Of a stretch of 64,000 bases of DNA, positions 52,324-61,830 are shown piece by piece. The translations under genes were made by a program, and so were the position numbers. Numbering within the stretch: position 1 is the stretch's first letter; each line of letters begins with the position of its first letter. This stretch comes from RUG11783 sp964599695 (GTDB lineage: Bacteria > Bacillota > Clostridia > Oscillospirales > Ruminococcaceae): assembly GCA_964599695.1 (NCBI GenBank), contig CAZRGP010000002.1:1-64000 (forward strand), written 5' to 3'. The notes under the pieces are model-generated. The model did not search any database and was not told the origin of the DNA. It saw only the letters and a program-made list of their open reading frames with translations.

Positions 52324-53052
52324 ATGAATTCTTATTCATATTTATCTCAGTATTATGATTCTCTTACCGGCAACGTCGATTACAATCGGCGTGCCGATTT
52401 TGTTGTGAGCATTTTTACAAATAGTGGCATTTCTATGCTTGATGCCGGATGCGGTACTGGACTCCTAAGCCGTCTTCTTCTTGATCGTGGATACGATATG
52501 ATAGGGGTTGATAATTCTGTTGAAATGCTATCCATTGCGCGAGAAAGGAATCCGGAGCAATTGCTCCTTTTACAGGATCTTACCGAACTTGATCTTTTCG
52601 GTACTGTTCAAGGGATTATATGCTTCCAAGACACACTAAATCATTTAAATACGTTGTCTGACGTTCAAAGATGTATCTCTAGATTTTCTCTATTTTTGGA
52701 AAAGGACTGTTATCTCATCCTGGATATTAATACTCTATACAAGCATGAGATTGTGCTAGGGAATAATTCTTTAATAATTGAAAATGATGATATTTTTTGT
52801 GCGTGGAGAAATGACTATAATACATTTGACCACTCTATACGAATGCAACTAGACCTTTTTTCTAATACCAATAACGAAAAATATAATAGGTCAACGGAGT
52901 ATATTAGAGAAATCTACATCCCTGACGATTGGCTCGCACATACTCTTGAAGATAATGGATTTATCGTAATGAATAAACTGGATGGTGACGACTATACGCC
53001 GGTTCACAGTAGGACACAAAGACTTCTTTTTGTTGTGAGGAAGGACAAATGA
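52324..53052 (+). CDS. Class I SAM-dependent methyltransferase
   Basis: A 242-residue protein with the SAM-binding motif LDAGCGTGLLSRLL (near 40-53), GVDNSVEML and the later CFQDTLNHL. The methyl acceptor is unknown. The ATG follows the yerC stop with no gap and its stop overlaps hslO by four bases, so it is part of a coupled group. Confidence 0.85.
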   Translation: MNSYSYLSQYYDSLTGNVDYNRRADFVVSIFTNSGISMLDAGCGTGLLSRLLLDRGYDMIGVDNSVEMLSIARERNPEQLLLLQDLTELDLFGTVQGIICFQDTLNHLNTLSDVQRCISRFSLFLEKDCYLILDINTLYKHEIVLGNNSLIIENDDIFCAWRNDYNTFDHSIRMQLDLFSNTNNEKYNRSTEYIREIYIPDDWLAHTLEDNGFIVMNKLDGDDYTPVHSRTQRLLFVVRKDK

Positions 53053-53924
53053 ACAAACCCAATTTGTATAAGTATATTTCCCGGGATGGTTCCAGTTTTC
53101 TGCATATAATCGATTCAACTAATATCGTGCGTGAGATGGAACGAATCCATCATTCTTCAGCTACTGCCTCTGCGGCGTTGGGAAGATGTTTGACTGCAGC
53201 CTCGTTAATGGGTGCTGGCCTCATGAAAGACGGAAACTCGATCACATTGCAAATAAAAGGTAATGGGCCTATTGGTAATATTGTGGTCGTTTCAGACTGG
53301 CTAGGTAATGTAAGAGGATATTGTGATAATCCTCTCGCTGATGTTCCTAATAATAGATACGGAAAACTTGATGTTGGTACTCTTGTAGGTAAACAGGGGA
53401 TACTTTATGTCATAAAAGATTTAGGTATGGATAGACCATATATAGGTCAAGTTCCATTAAAAAGTGGTGAAATCGCTGAAGATATCGTTGAATACTATGC
53501 TACAAGCGAGCAAACGCCTACTGTATGTTCGCTTGGTGTGCTTGTAGATACAGATCTATCTATAAAATGTGCCGGAGGATTTTTGCTACAGCTTTTACCG
53601 GGAGCTGATGATCCAGAAATAGATGTGCTTGAGAATAATATTCGGGACTTTCCGCATATTACTTCAATTCTTGAAGCAGGTAATACTCCTGCAGACATAG
53701 CTAAGATGGTTTATAAAGATATTCCTTTTGAGGAATTAGATCACTCTTCTGTGGAATATAGATGTACATGCAGCCGAAGCAGAATGGAAGAAGTATTAAT
53801 AAGTTTAGGAAAAGAGGAACTCTATAAGTTAGCAGATGAGCAGGACAACACTGAGATAGTATGTCATTTCTGCAACAAAAAATATAATTTTGCTTCTTTA
53901 GAATTACGAAATCTTGTGAAATGA
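53049..53924 (+). CDS. hslO: Redox-regulated chaperone Hsp33
   Basis: A 291-residue holdase activated by oxidative stress. The C-terminal zinc switch has the four Cys in CTC and CHFC, 30-odd residues apart, with the N-terminal core (SATASAALGRCLTAASLMGAG). Overlaps the methyltransferase gene by four bases. Confidence 0.95.
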   Translation: MNKPNLYKYISRDGSSFLHIIDSTNIVREMERIHHSSATASAALGRCLTAASLMGAGLMKDGNSITLQIKGNGPIGNIVVVSDWLGNVRGYCDNPLADVPNNRYGKLDVGTLVGKQGILYVIKDLGMDRPYIGQVPLKSGEIAEDIVEYYATSEQTPTVCSLGVLVDTDLSIKCAGGFLLQLLPGADDPEIDVLENNIRDFPHITSILEAGNTPADIAKMVYKDIPFEELDHSSVEYRCTCSRSRMEEVLISLGKEELYKLADEQDNTEIVCHFCNKKYNFASLELRNLVK

Positions 53925-53940
53925 AAGATGTTGTGTGAGG

Positions 53941-53969
53941 TTGACAAACTACATCTTTTTAGGTAAAAT
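53941..53969 (+). promoter_or_regulatory. Promoter of the tRNA cluster
   Basis: TTGACA (53941-53946) and TAAAAT (53964-53969) with a 17-base spacer, the only consensus -35 among the promoters I list. It starts 17 bases after the hslO stop. Confidence 0.75.
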
Positions 53970-53987
53970 CTATTTTGTTCGACTGTT

Positions 53988-54064
53988 GGGAGCTTAGCTC
54001 AGCTGGTTAGAGCGCCTGCTTCACACGCAGGAGGTCGCAGGTTCGAGTCCTGTAGCGCCCACCA
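53988..54064 (+). tRNA. tRNA-Val (CAC)
   Basis: 77 bases including an encoded CCA. The anticodon stem CCTGC/GCAGG surrounds a loop TTCACAC, so the anticodon is CAC (Val, GUG). D arm GCTC/GAGC and T arm with TTCGAGT are normal. The acceptor stem GGGAGCT/AGCGCCC has an A-G mismatch at the fourth pair. Confidence 0.93.
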
Positions 54065-54067
54065 CTT

Positions 54068-54143
54068 GCGGGTTTAGCTCATCTGGTAGAGCGCCACCTT
54101 GCCAAGGTGGAGGTAGCGAGTTCGAGCCTCGTAACCCGCTCCA
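54068..54143 (+). tRNA. tRNA-Gly (GCC)
   Basis: 76 bases including encoded CCA. Anticodon loop TTGCCAA within CCACC/GGTGG gives anticodon GCC (Gly). The acceptor stem GCGGGTT/AACCCGC is fully paired. Three bases after the Val gene. Confidence 0.96.
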
Positions 54144-54155
54144 AAATTATAATAT

Positions 54156-54231
54156 GGGGGTATAGCTCAGCTGGTAGAGCACCTGCCTTACAAGCAGGGG
54201 GTCACAGGTTCGAGTCCTGTTGTCCCCACCA
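54156..54231 (+). tRNA. tRNA-Val (TAC)
   Basis: 76 bases including encoded CCA. Anticodon loop CTTACAA within CCTGC/GCAGG gives anticodon TAC (Val, GUA and wobble). The acceptor stem is paired with two G-U type pairs. Last gene of the tRNA operon. Confidence 0.96.
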
Positions 54232-54238
54232 TATTCCG

Positions 54239-54275
54239 GAAGTTTCGTTATTACAAGATAACGAAACTTCTTTAT
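54239..54275 (+). terminator. Terminator of the tRNA operon
   Basis: A 13-bp perfect stem (54239-54251 and 54258-54270) followed by TTTATTT. Confidence 0.85.
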
Positions 54276-54314
54276 TTGTGCAATTATGTTTTATTTTGCA
54301 TGCACATTGCTTGG

Positions 54315-54343
54315 TTTACCATCATATATCCCTGTGATATAAT
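54315..54343 (+). promoter_or_regulatory. Candidate promoter of ruvCAB
   Basis: TTTACC (54315-54320) and a perfect TATAAT (54338-54343) with a 17-base spacer. No LexA-type box (CGAACN4GTTCG or CTG-N10-CAG) was seen by eye. Confidence 0.5.
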
Positions 54344-54366
54344 CAGTAAGATTAAGGTGGTGTAAT

Positions 54367-54858
54367 ATGCGAATTTTAGGAATTGATCCTGGTTATGCAA
54401 TAGTTGGGTATGGCGTTATAGACTATGACAATTATGGTTCATTTCATGTAGCTGCATATGGCGCAATTACAACAGAACCAAATATTTCCTTCGAAAAAAG
54501 ACTCGAGAAAATATATGATGATTTGAACTATGTGGTTAATAGAACTCATCCTGAAGTTTTAGCTATTGAAAAACTTTATTTCACAAATAACAAAACGACT
54601 GGTATTGGAGTTGGGGAAGCGAGGGGAGTGATTCTTTTATGCGCTTCTCAGTTCGGTTTGCCTGTATATGAATACACTCCGAATGAGATTAAACAATCCG
54701 TTACCGGATACGGAAAAGCAGAAAAAAAACAGGTAATGGAACTTACCAAATACTTGCTCGGTCTTAAAGAAGTACCAAAACCGGATGATACTGCTGATGC
54801 TCTAGCTGTTGCGATATGTCATGCACATACTACCGGATCAGTTCTATCTAAAATATAA
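54367..54858 (+). CDS. ruvC: Holliday junction endonuclease RuvC
   Basis: A 163-residue resolvase. The four acidic residues are in GIDPGYAIVGYG (Asp7), AIEKLYF (Glu), and DDTADALAVAICH (the last two). It cuts Holliday junctions migrated by RuvAB. First of ruvC-ruvA-ruvB. Confidence 0.96.
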   Translation: MRILGIDPGYAIVGYGVIDYDNYGSFHVAAYGAITTEPNISFEKRLEKIYDDLNYVVNRTHPEVLAIEKLYFTNNKTTGIGVGEARGVILLCASQFGLPVYEYTPNEIKQSVTGYGKAEKKQVMELTKYLLGLKEVPKPDDTADALAVAICHAHTTGSVLSKI

Positions 54859-54875
54859 AGGCAGAGGTTTATTAA

Positions 54876-55469
54876 ATGATTTATTCATTACAGGGGATTC
54901 TTGCAGAAAAAGAGTCTTCCGGTGCTGTAGTAGTATGCAACGGAGTAGGATATTATGTTTTTTGCTCCGCAAATACTTTGTCCAATCTCCCTGAACTAGG
55001 TAAGGAAGTATTTCTTTACACAGTTTTTTCTGTAAAAGAAAATGCTGTAGAATTAGATGGCTTTTCCACTGAAGAAGAACGCGATCTGTTTAAACTGTTA
55101 TGTACTGTAAATGGTGTAGGACCGAAATTGGCGTTTTCAATACTATCTACATATATTCCAGACAGGTTGATTCTTCTCATCGGTAGTAGCGATTCAACCG
55201 CTCTTACATCCTGCCCCGGAGTAGGTAGTAGGATCGCCCAGCGTATCGTTGTGGAACTAAAAGATAAAGTAGTAGGTCTCAACATTGGCGAAGGAACAAG
55301 TATTGTTTCTACTAAGTCTTCTTCAAGTATCGGAGAAGCTTTAGAAGCTCTTGTATCTCTTGGATTTAGCAACTCCGAAGCATCAAAAGCACTATCTTCA
55401 TTGGATACAGGCATGAGCTCGGAAGAGCTTATAACCAACGCATTACGATTATTGGCTTCAAGGAAATAA
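54876..55469 (+). CDS. ruvA: Holliday junction binding protein RuvA
   Basis: A 197-residue tetrameric DNA-binding subunit with the N-terminal OB fold, two helix-hairpin-helix motifs (VNGVGPKLAF and CPGVGSRIAQRIV) and a C-terminal domain that contacts RuvB. GAGG precedes the ATG. Between ruvC and ruvB. Confidence 0.96.
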   Translation: MIYSLQGILAEKESSGAVVVCNGVGYYVFCSANTLSNLPELGKEVFLYTVFSVKENAVELDGFSTEEERDLFKLLCTVNGVGPKLAFSILSTYIPDRLILLIGSSDSTALTSCPGVGSRIAQRIVVELKDKVVGLNIGEGTSIVSTKSSSSIGEALEALVSLGFSNSEASKALSSLDTGMSSEELITNALRLLASRK

Positions 55470-55475
55470 TGAGAT

Positions 55476-56522
55476 ATGAATGACTATTTTGATGACAGAA
55501 TAATAGAGCCTACACTTGAACCGGAAGATTATGATACGTCCAACAGTTTAAGGCCTTTATTGCTATCTGATTTTATCGGTCAGCAACAGGTAAAAGAAAA
55601 CTTGGCCGTATATATGGAGGCTGCAAAAGCTCGAAATGATACATTGGATCATATTCTGCTTTACGGCCCGCCTGGATTAGGCAAAACGACACTCGCTCAG
55701 ATTATTGCGCGAGAAATGGGAGTGAATATCAGGATAACATCAGGTCCAGCCATAGAAAAACCTGGGGATTTGGCTGCATTACTTACAAGTTTAGCCCCGG
55801 GAGATGTTTTGTTCATTGATGAAATTCATCGTTTATCTAAAGCCGTTGAAGAAGTTCTTTACCCTGCACTTGAGGATTTTGCTTTAGATATAATTATTGG
55901 AAAAGGACCTGCCGCACGATCTATACGTATAGACCTCAAGAAATTTACTCTGGTCGGGGCAACGACACGATCGGGAAGATTATCGTCGCCCTTAAGAGAT
56001 CGCTTTGGAATGCTGCTAAAGCTTGATCTTTACACACCGGAAGAACTGGCTACTATAGTTTCCCGTTCAGCTTCTATATTAAACGTTCCAATAGAAAACG
56101 ATTCTGTTGTAATGGAGATTGCAAGAAGATCGCGAGGGACTCCGCGTATTGCAAACAGGTTGTTAAAACGTGTTAGAGACTATGCTGATGTTTTAGGAGA
56201 CGGTGTACTCACAGCCGAAATTACAGAAAGTGCTCTAAACAAAATGGGTATTGACTCATTAGGACTTGACGGACTTGATCGCAGATTGCTTAGCGCGGTT
56301 ATTGATCATTATGCCGGAGGACCTGTTGGACTTGAAACTCTTGCTGCAATACTTGGAGAAGATGCTGTTACATTGGAAGATGTTTGTGAACCTTACCTTA
56401 TGCAAAAAGGTTTTTTAACACGAACTGCAAGGGGAAGGTGTGTTACTCCTCTAGCGTACGAGCATTTGGGAAAACCTTTACCATATGATCGTCCTCTTCA
56501 AAGTACATTGTTTGACGACTAA
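55476..56522 (+). CDS. ruvB: Holliday junction branch migration ATPase RuvB
   Basis: A 348-residue AAA+ motor. Walker A GPPGLGKTTLA, Walker B VLFIDEIHRL, and the winged-helix domain (ARGRCVTPLAYEHLG) are normal. Six bases after ruvA. Completes ruvCAB. Confidence 0.97.
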   Translation: MNDYFDDRIIEPTLEPEDYDTSNSLRPLLLSDFIGQQQVKENLAVYMEAAKARNDTLDHILLYGPPGLGKTTLAQIIAREMGVNIRITSGPAIEKPGDLAALLTSLAPGDVLFIDEIHRLSKAVEEVLYPALEDFALDIIIGKGPAARSIRIDLKKFTLVGATTRSGRLSSPLRDRFGMLLKLDLYTPEELATIVSRSASILNVPIENDSVVMEIARRSRGTPRIANRLLKRVRDYADVLGDGVLTAEITESALNKMGIDSLGLDGLDRRLLSAVIDHYAGGPVGLETLAAILGEDAVTLEDVCEPYLMQKGFLTRTARGRCVTPLAYEHLGKPLPYDRPLQSTLFDD

Positions 56523-56539
56523 ATAATAATGAGGTGAAC

Positions 56540-57406
56540 ATGAGACCAGCATTGAATTGGGAAGAATATGAGCTCATCGATGCTACTAAGAGCGAGCGAC
56601 TAGAAAGATGGGGGAATACAATCCTTGTTAGGCCAGATCCTCAGGTAATATGGAATACACCACGCAATAGCATATACTGGGATAAGGCTGATGCCGTTTA
56701 TCATAGATCCAGTTCCGGAGGGGGGAGATGGGAATATATTAATTCTGTTCCAAAAGAATGGACGATATCCTGGAAAGATCTCCATTTTTTAGTATCTCCT
56801 ACCAATTTCAAGCATACAGGTGTATTTCCTGAGCAAGCAGCCAATTGGTCAGTATATATGTCTTTAATATCTAATGCACATAGACCGATAAAAGTATTAA
56901 ATCTATTTGGATATACCGGAATTGCTACACTAGCTTGTTTAAAAGCTGGAGCGTCAGTTTGTCATGTTGATGCAAGCAAAGGTATGGTAATGCAGGCTAA
57001 AAAGAATTCTGTGCTCTCCGGATTGCAGAATTCACATGTCAGATGGATCGTAGATGACTGCAAAAAGTTTGTTCAGCGTGAGTATCGAAGGGGAAATCAT
57101 TATGATGCATTGATTATGGATCCGCCTAGTTACGGACGTGGTCCCTCTGGAGAAATCTGGAAGCTGGAGAATGACCTATATGATTTCGTACAAGAATGCG
57201 TGAAAGTTCTTTCGCCCGATCCTCTATTCATTGCAATCAACACTTATACTACCGGTGTCTCCGCCTCAGCCGTTGGATACTTACTGAGTTCGTTTTTTTC
57301 TCAAAACTCATACAAGATTAAATCTGAAGAAATAGGGCTCTGTGTATCATCAACTGGATTGGCCTTGCCTTGCGGCAATACTACATTACTGATTAACGAG
57401 GGTTGA
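56540..57406 (+). CDS. SAM-dependent methyltransferase, RlmK/RlmI-like
   Basis: About 288 residues with the COG1092-type methyltransferase core: NLFGYTGIATLACLKAG (SAM loop), CHVDASKGMVMQAKKN, and DPPSYGRGPSG (catalytic DPPxY/F loop). Family members methylate rRNA bases, but the N-terminal PUA domain of RlmI is absent, and the target is unknown. ATG at 56540 follows GAGGTG; a GTG six bases earlier is less likely. Between ruvB and ecfA1. Confidence 0.82.
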   Translation: MRPALNWEEYELIDATKSERLERWGNTILVRPDPQVIWNTPRNSIYWDKADAVYHRSSSGGGRWEYINSVPKEWTISWKDLHFLVSPTNFKHTGVFPEQAANWSVYMSLISNAHRPIKVLNLFGYTGIATLACLKAGASVCHVDASKGMVMQAKKNSVLSGLQNSHVRWIVDDCKKFVQREYRRGNHYDALIMDPPSYGRGPSGEIWKLENDLYDFVQECVKVLSPDPLFIAINTYTTGVSASAVGYLLSSFFSQNSYKIKSEEIGLCVSSTGLALPCGNTTLLINEG

Positions 57407-57407
57407 T

Positions 57408-58253
57408 TTGAATAACATTATTTCTTTAAAAAATGTTTCTTTCCGTTATGGTGAGGACGCACCTTATGTGCTGGATTCTGTATCTGCAGATATCGCGGAT
57501 GGCGAATTTGTAGCTGTACTCGGATACAATGGTTCAGGGAAGTCTACATTTGCAAAACTGTTGAACGGTATTCTTCTTCCTTTTGATGGCGACATTTTTG
57601 TTGACGGAATGAATACAAAAGATGAAGGTAAACTGTTTGACATTCGCAAAACCATTGGTATGGTATTCCAAAACCCTGATAACCAGATCGTTGCTACTAT
57701 TGTTGAAGAAGACGTTGCTTTCGCACCCGAGAATTTAGGTCTGCCACAACAAGAAATTGAAAGTAGGGTATCAAATGCAATAGCTGCTGTTGGTCTGGAG
57801 AAACATCGTTTTGACGCTCCATATAAATTATCTGGTGGTCAAAAGCAACGCGTCGCTATTGCAGGTGTCCTTGCTATGCAACCAAGGTGTATCGTTCTTG
57901 ATGAACCCACAGCTATGCTTGATCCTGTTGGGCGGCAGCTTGTAATGAATGTTATAAAAAAACTGAATAAAGAACGGGGAATCACCGTAGTTTTGATCAC
58001 CCATTTTATGGAAGAGGCAGCTCAAGCTGATAGAATCATTGTTCTCTCCGAAGGAAGTCTGGTTATGGACGATACCCCTAATAAAGTGTTTTATAACTAT
58101 GACAAGATGGTTCAATTGGGTCTAGATGTTCCTATTTCTACGCGTCTTTCTCTTGCTCTTCGTAATAGAGGCATTGTTTTTGATACTATGCCAATTATTC
58201 CCGAAGAATTTATTCGTTGTCTTTCTGATTATACGGGGAGGAACGAAAAATGA
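57408..58253 (+). CDS. ecfA1: ECF transporter ATPase A1
   Basis: A 281-residue ABC ATPase of the energy-coupling-factor module. Walker A GYNGSGKSTFAK, Q-loop VFQNPDNQI, signature LSGGQKQRVAI, Walker B CIVLDEPTAMLDP, switch His in LITHFMEEA. The start is TTG, with GAGGG upstream and one base after the previous stop. With ecfA2 and ecfT it powers uptake of vitamins and metals via S components encoded elsewhere. Confidence 0.95.
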   Translation: MNNIISLKNVSFRYGEDAPYVLDSVSADIADGEFVAVLGYNGSGKSTFAKLLNGILLPFDGDIFVDGMNTKDEGKLFDIRKTIGMVFQNPDNQIVATIVEEDVAFAPENLGLPQQEIESRVSNAIAAVGLEKHRFDAPYKLSGGQKQRVAIAGVLAMQPRCIVLDEPTAMLDPVGRQLVMNVIKKLNKERGITVVLITHFMEEAAQADRIIVLSEGSLVMDDTPNKVFYNYDKMVQLGLDVPISTRLSLALRNRGIVFDTMPIIPEEFIRCLSDYTGRNEK

Positions 58254-59113
58254 GTTTTATTGAACTTAATAACGTTTCTTTTACTTATCAAAAGGGTATG
58301 CCGGACGAAAAAACAGCCGTTAAAAATGTTTCTTTATCTATTGATGAAGGACAATTTATTGGTGTAATAGGTCATACTGGAAGTGGAAAGTCGACTTTAA
58401 TACAAATGCTTAACGGACTCCTCAAGCCTACGCAAGGAGAAGTTATCATTGATGGGTGTGACATATGGAAAAGTACTGAACAAATACTTAAAACCAGATT
58501 TATGGTAGGGCTTGTGATGCAGTATCCCGAATATCAATTATTTGAGGAGACTGTTTATAAAGATATAGCTTTTGGTCCCAAAAATATGGGACTAACCGAT
58601 CAGGAAATCAATGAACGCATAAATGAAGCTTGCTCGTATTTGAGGATTTCCTCTGATGTCTTGAACAAATCTCCTTTTGATCTGTCTGGTGGTCAAAAAC
58701 GCAGGGTCGCAATTGCTGGTATTCTTGCAATGAAGCCTAAAATTCTCGTGTTGGATGAACCTACCGCAGGGTTAGATCCCAGAGGAAGAAGAGAACTGTT
58801 AGAGTTGATTAACCAGTATCATAAAAAGGAGAACAATATTGTAATATTTGTTTCACACTCCATGGATGATGTCGCCTTATATAGTGACAAAGTCCTTGTT
58901 ATGAACCAGAGCCAATTATATTGCTTCGATACTGTAGATAATGTGTTCTCTCAAGCAGAGACACTACATCAATTGGGTTTAAACATTCCCGGAGTAACAG
59001 AAATCCTATTGTTAATGAAACATAATGGCTTTGATGTTGACACCTCTATTTACGATATTGACAAAGCTACAGACGCGATAGTTAACGCAATACAGGCGGG
59101 GGTGAAGGCATGA
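58250..59113 (+). CDS. ecfA2: ECF transporter ATPase A2
   Basis: A 287-residue second ABC ATPase. Walker A GHTGSGKSTLIQ, Q-loop VMQYPEYQLF (the EcfA2-type sequence), signature LSGGQKRRVAI, Walker B ILVLDEPTAGLDP. Overlaps ecfA1 by four bases. Confidence 0.95.
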   Translation: MSFIELNNVSFTYQKGMPDEKTAVKNVSLSIDEGQFIGVIGHTGSGKSTLIQMLNGLLKPTQGEVIIDGCDIWKSTEQILKTRFMVGLVMQYPEYQLFEETVYKDIAFGPKNMGLTDQEINERINEACSYLRISSDVLNKSPFDLSGGQKRRVAIAGILAMKPKILVLDEPTAGLDPRGRRELLELINQYHKKENNIVIFVSHSMDDVALYSDKVLVMNQSQLYCFDTVDNVFSQAETLHQLGLNIPGVTEILLLMKHNGFDVDTSIYDIDKATDAIVNAIQAGVKA

Positions 59114-59913
59114 GAGATATTACTCTAGGACAATATATAAACGGATCGTCTCTTGTCCATCGTTTGGATCCAAGATTAAAACTTGTAATTTCCTTTCTGT
59201 TTATTGTGGTTCTTTTTTTGATTAATTCACCTCTTGTAATGACAATCATATTTATCACTGTTTTATTTCTTTATAAGTTAGTGGGAATTCCAATCAAATT
59301 GCTTCTTACAAGCGTTAAGCCATTATTACCAGTTATTCTTTTTACAAGTATACTGAATATTTTTTTCGTGGCTGGTGAACCACTTATTTCAATAGGGAAA
59401 CTGGAAATTACTGATCGAGGTATTATTTTTGCTTATATGCTTTCTTTAAGAATAATAACTCTTTTAGCAGGGTCTTCGTTATTAACATATACAACAACTC
59501 CAATACAATTAACGAATGCAATTGAATCACTTGGAAAACCTTTGTTGAGAATAGGTTTTCCTGTTCATGAACTAGCTATGATGATGACGATTGCCCTTAG
59601 ATTTATTCCAACTTTATTGAATGAGACAGACAAAACTATAGCTGCACAAAAATCACGTGGCGCTGACATGGAATCTGGGAACTTCATTCAGCGAATAAAG
59701 GCATTAAGCCCCATTCTTATTCCTTTATTCATTTCTGCATTCAGAAGGGCAGACGAATTGGCTTTGGCTATGGAATGCAGATGTTATAATGCGGGTGAAA
59801 ATAGAACTCGTCTTCATGAGTTAACGTTTAAGAACAGGGATTACTATGCCTGTTTAGTTTCCATCATAATCCTTGTTATCTTTCTTTTGGCGGATCATTT
59901 TTTGAATGTATAA
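59110..59913 (+). CDS. ecfT: ECF transporter membrane subunit T
   Basis: A 267-residue membrane protein with several transmembrane helices and the coupling motifs AQKSRGAD and AMECRCYN (Ala-Arg-Gly type helices that contact EcfA). Overlaps ecfA2 by four bases and truA by eight. It joins the ATPases to substrate-specific S components. Confidence 0.95.
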   Translation: MRDITLGQYINGSSLVHRLDPRLKLVISFLFIVVLFLINSPLVMTIIFITVLFLYKLVGIPIKLLLTSVKPLLPVILFTSILNIFFVAGEPLISIGKLEITDRGIIFAYMLSLRIITLLAGSSLLTYTTTPIQLTNAIESLGKPLLRIGFPVHELAMMMTIALRFIPTLLNETDKTIAAQKSRGADMESGNFIQRIKALSPILIPLFISAFRRADELALAMECRCYNAGENRTRLHELTFKNRDYYACLVSIIILVIFLLADHFLNV

Positions 59914-60646
59914 CTATCTGTTAACTATTTCTTTCATGGGTTCGAATTACCATGGAACACAAATACAGGACAACGCTCTGACTATTCAGGAAGTTTTACA
60001 GAATACGCTGTTTGACATTTTAGGCGGCCCTACAGATATCAAACTCTGTTCCAGGTTGGACTCCGGAGTGCACGCATTTCAGTTTTGTATAAGCTTTTTT
60101 GCCGATTATATAATTGATGAGCATTCTTTTTTAGAGCGCTTGAATCATTCATTACCTTACGATATACGAGCTTATAGGCTTGTTCCTGTTTCTTCGGATT
60201 TTCATGCCCGTTACTCAAGCCTGGGTAAAAGATATGAATATCTTATCTACAACGGTGAATATTTACCTCCGTTTTGGGAAGGACGAGCTTTTCATATCAG
60301 AGGGGAATTGGATTTCGATACTATGGAAAGAGCAGCTTCTTTATTTATTGGGAAGCATGATTTCACATCCTTCTGTTCTTCCAAAAGCGACATACAAGAT
60401 AAGATACGAGAAGTATATGACATTTCAATCAAGCATGAAAAAAATAGTGATATACTCATTCTTTCCATATATGCTGATGGTTTTTTATATAATATGGCAC
60501 GTATAATTGCCGGTGCAGTTGTTCGGTGTGGTGCTAACAAGTTGAAACTATCGGATATCCAGGATTATCTAAAAGGAAAACCACGCGACAACAAATTGCC
60601 AACACTACCAGCTTATGCACTCTATCTTAAGGAGGTGTATTATTAA
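59906..60646 (+). CDS. truA: tRNA pseudouridine synthase A
   Basis: A 246-residue enzyme making pseudouridine at 38-40 of tRNAs. The catalytic Asp is in SRLDSGVHAF (usual form GRTDxGVHA). The C-terminal GAVVRCGANKL region and FYNMARIIAG follow the family plan. It follows ecfT as in many Firmicutes. Confidence 0.94.
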   Translation: MYNYLLTISFMGSNYHGTQIQDNALTIQEVLQNTLFDILGGPTDIKLCSRLDSGVHAFQFCISFFADYIIDEHSFLERLNHSLPYDIRAYRLVPVSSDFHARYSSLGKRYEYLIYNGEYLPPFWEGRAFHIRGELDFDTMERAASLFIGKHDFTSFCSSKSDIQDKIREVYDISIKHEKNSDILILSIYADGFLYNMARIIAGAVVRCGANKLKLSDIQDYLKGKPRDNKLPTLPAYALYLKEVYY

Positions 60647-60648
60647 AA

Positions 60649-61830
60649 TTGGCTTCCAGGTTGGACGAAATTACAACTGCCCGAAAACAGCGATTAGGAA
60701 AAATAAGGCGGAAAAGAATTCTTATTGTACTCTGTTTTGTCCTTGTTTTGTCTACGATATATATTGCTGTTACTTCTTATTCTGAGATCTCATCGAAAGA
60801 TATGAAGGATAGCATCAATTCTTTTTTTGCTTCGGGAAATTATCCTTTATTGCTGGATGATAACGTAAAAATGATTCGCCCGGCAGATTCATGTATGGCT
60901 TTGTTATCCCAAAGCATGTTAACAACAGCAAAAGGCAGTGGTTCTCTGATTCAATCCTCATATCACGGATTAACCAATGCTGAGCTCGCCTCAAATTCAA
61001 ATAGGATTCTTGTATATAGCCAATCTGGCAAAAGCTATAGGGTATATAATAGATCCTATCTACTTTTTTCAGGAAACACTGAATTCGAAATTTCATCTGC
61101 CTGCGTTAATACAAGTGGTAAGTATTGTATTCTTACAAGAGGAGATGAATACACTTCTGAATTACACGTTTTTAATAAGGACACTTCCAAGCGGTTCACT
61201 TGGTATGGAACAGATGGCTTTCCTATAAGCGTTATTCCTTCTGAATCCGACGATAATGTTGCTGTATTTTCCATGAAGGGAAGTGGGGGAAGGATTATCA
61301 CCGTTGTTACCCTGATTAATCTCTCTACCCAGAAAGAAGTTAACTCATTCAATTTTGAAGGCTTGTATGTTGATGCTATCTATGATGGAGATACCCTTGC
61401 ACTTTTGATGGACACACGAGCACTTCTGGTAAAATCAGACGGCACATTACAGGCAGAGTACAATTACAACGGAAGACAGCTTTTGAATATTTCTCACCAA
61501 GAGGGAAATAATGTTATATTAGCATTCGGCGATAACATGAGATCCGAAATCAATTCATTTGAGGTATTAAACAAAAAAATGAATATGACAGCTCATGTTG
61601 ATTATCACAAGGAAATACATGATGTTTGGGCTGATAGTGATGAAATCTACGTGCTTTCCAGGGGTGAGGTCGATGTTTATACTACTCAAGGGTCACTAAA
61701 ACGTATATACCCCTGCAGCACATCAGCTTATTCTATTTATGAATGGGGTGGACCAGTAGTCATAGAAGCGCAATATGCAGTTAAGCTCACAGAGTCTGTG
61801 GCCCCGGGAGGAGAAAATTCAGATGAATGA
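60649..61830 (+). CDS. Membrane-anchored beta-rich protein (DUF5711-like)
   Basis: A 393-residue protein. A basic N-terminus (RKQRLGKIRRKRI) precedes one membrane segment at about 24-42; the remaining 350 residues alternate short strands and loops, suggesting a beta-propeller outside the membrane. It resembles the DUF5711 family by layout; this is a tentative call. The start is TTG at 60649, 12 bases after GGAGGT. It overlaps the following CvpA-like gene by eight bases. No enzyme motif was seen. Confidence 0.62.
   Translation: MASRLDEITTARKQRLGKIRRKRILIVLCFVLVLSTIYIAVTSYSEISSKDMKDSINSFFASGNYPLLLDDNVKMIRPADSCMALLSQSMLTTAKGSGSLIQSSYHGLTNAELASNSNRILVYSQSGKSYRVYNRSYLLFSGNTEFEISSACVNTSGKYCILTRGDEYTSELHVFNKDTSKRFTWYGTDGFPISVIPSESDDNVAVFSMKGSGGRIITVVTLINLSTQKEVNSFNFEGLYVDAIYDGDTLALLMDTRALLVKSDGTLQAEYNYNGRQLLNISHQEGNNVILAFGDNMRSEINSFEVLNKKMNMTAHVDYHKEIHDVWADSDEIYVLSRGEVDVYTTQGSLKRIYPCSTSAYSIYEWGGPVVIEAQYAVKLTESVAPGGENSDE

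Noticed and set aside
54276..54366. LexA box before ruvC
   Set aside because: No CGAAC-N4-GTTCG sequence was found by eye, so SOS control of ruvCAB is not supported.
55016..55438. A 140-codon open frame on the minus strand
   Set aside because: Antisense to ruvA; no motif or ribosome site.
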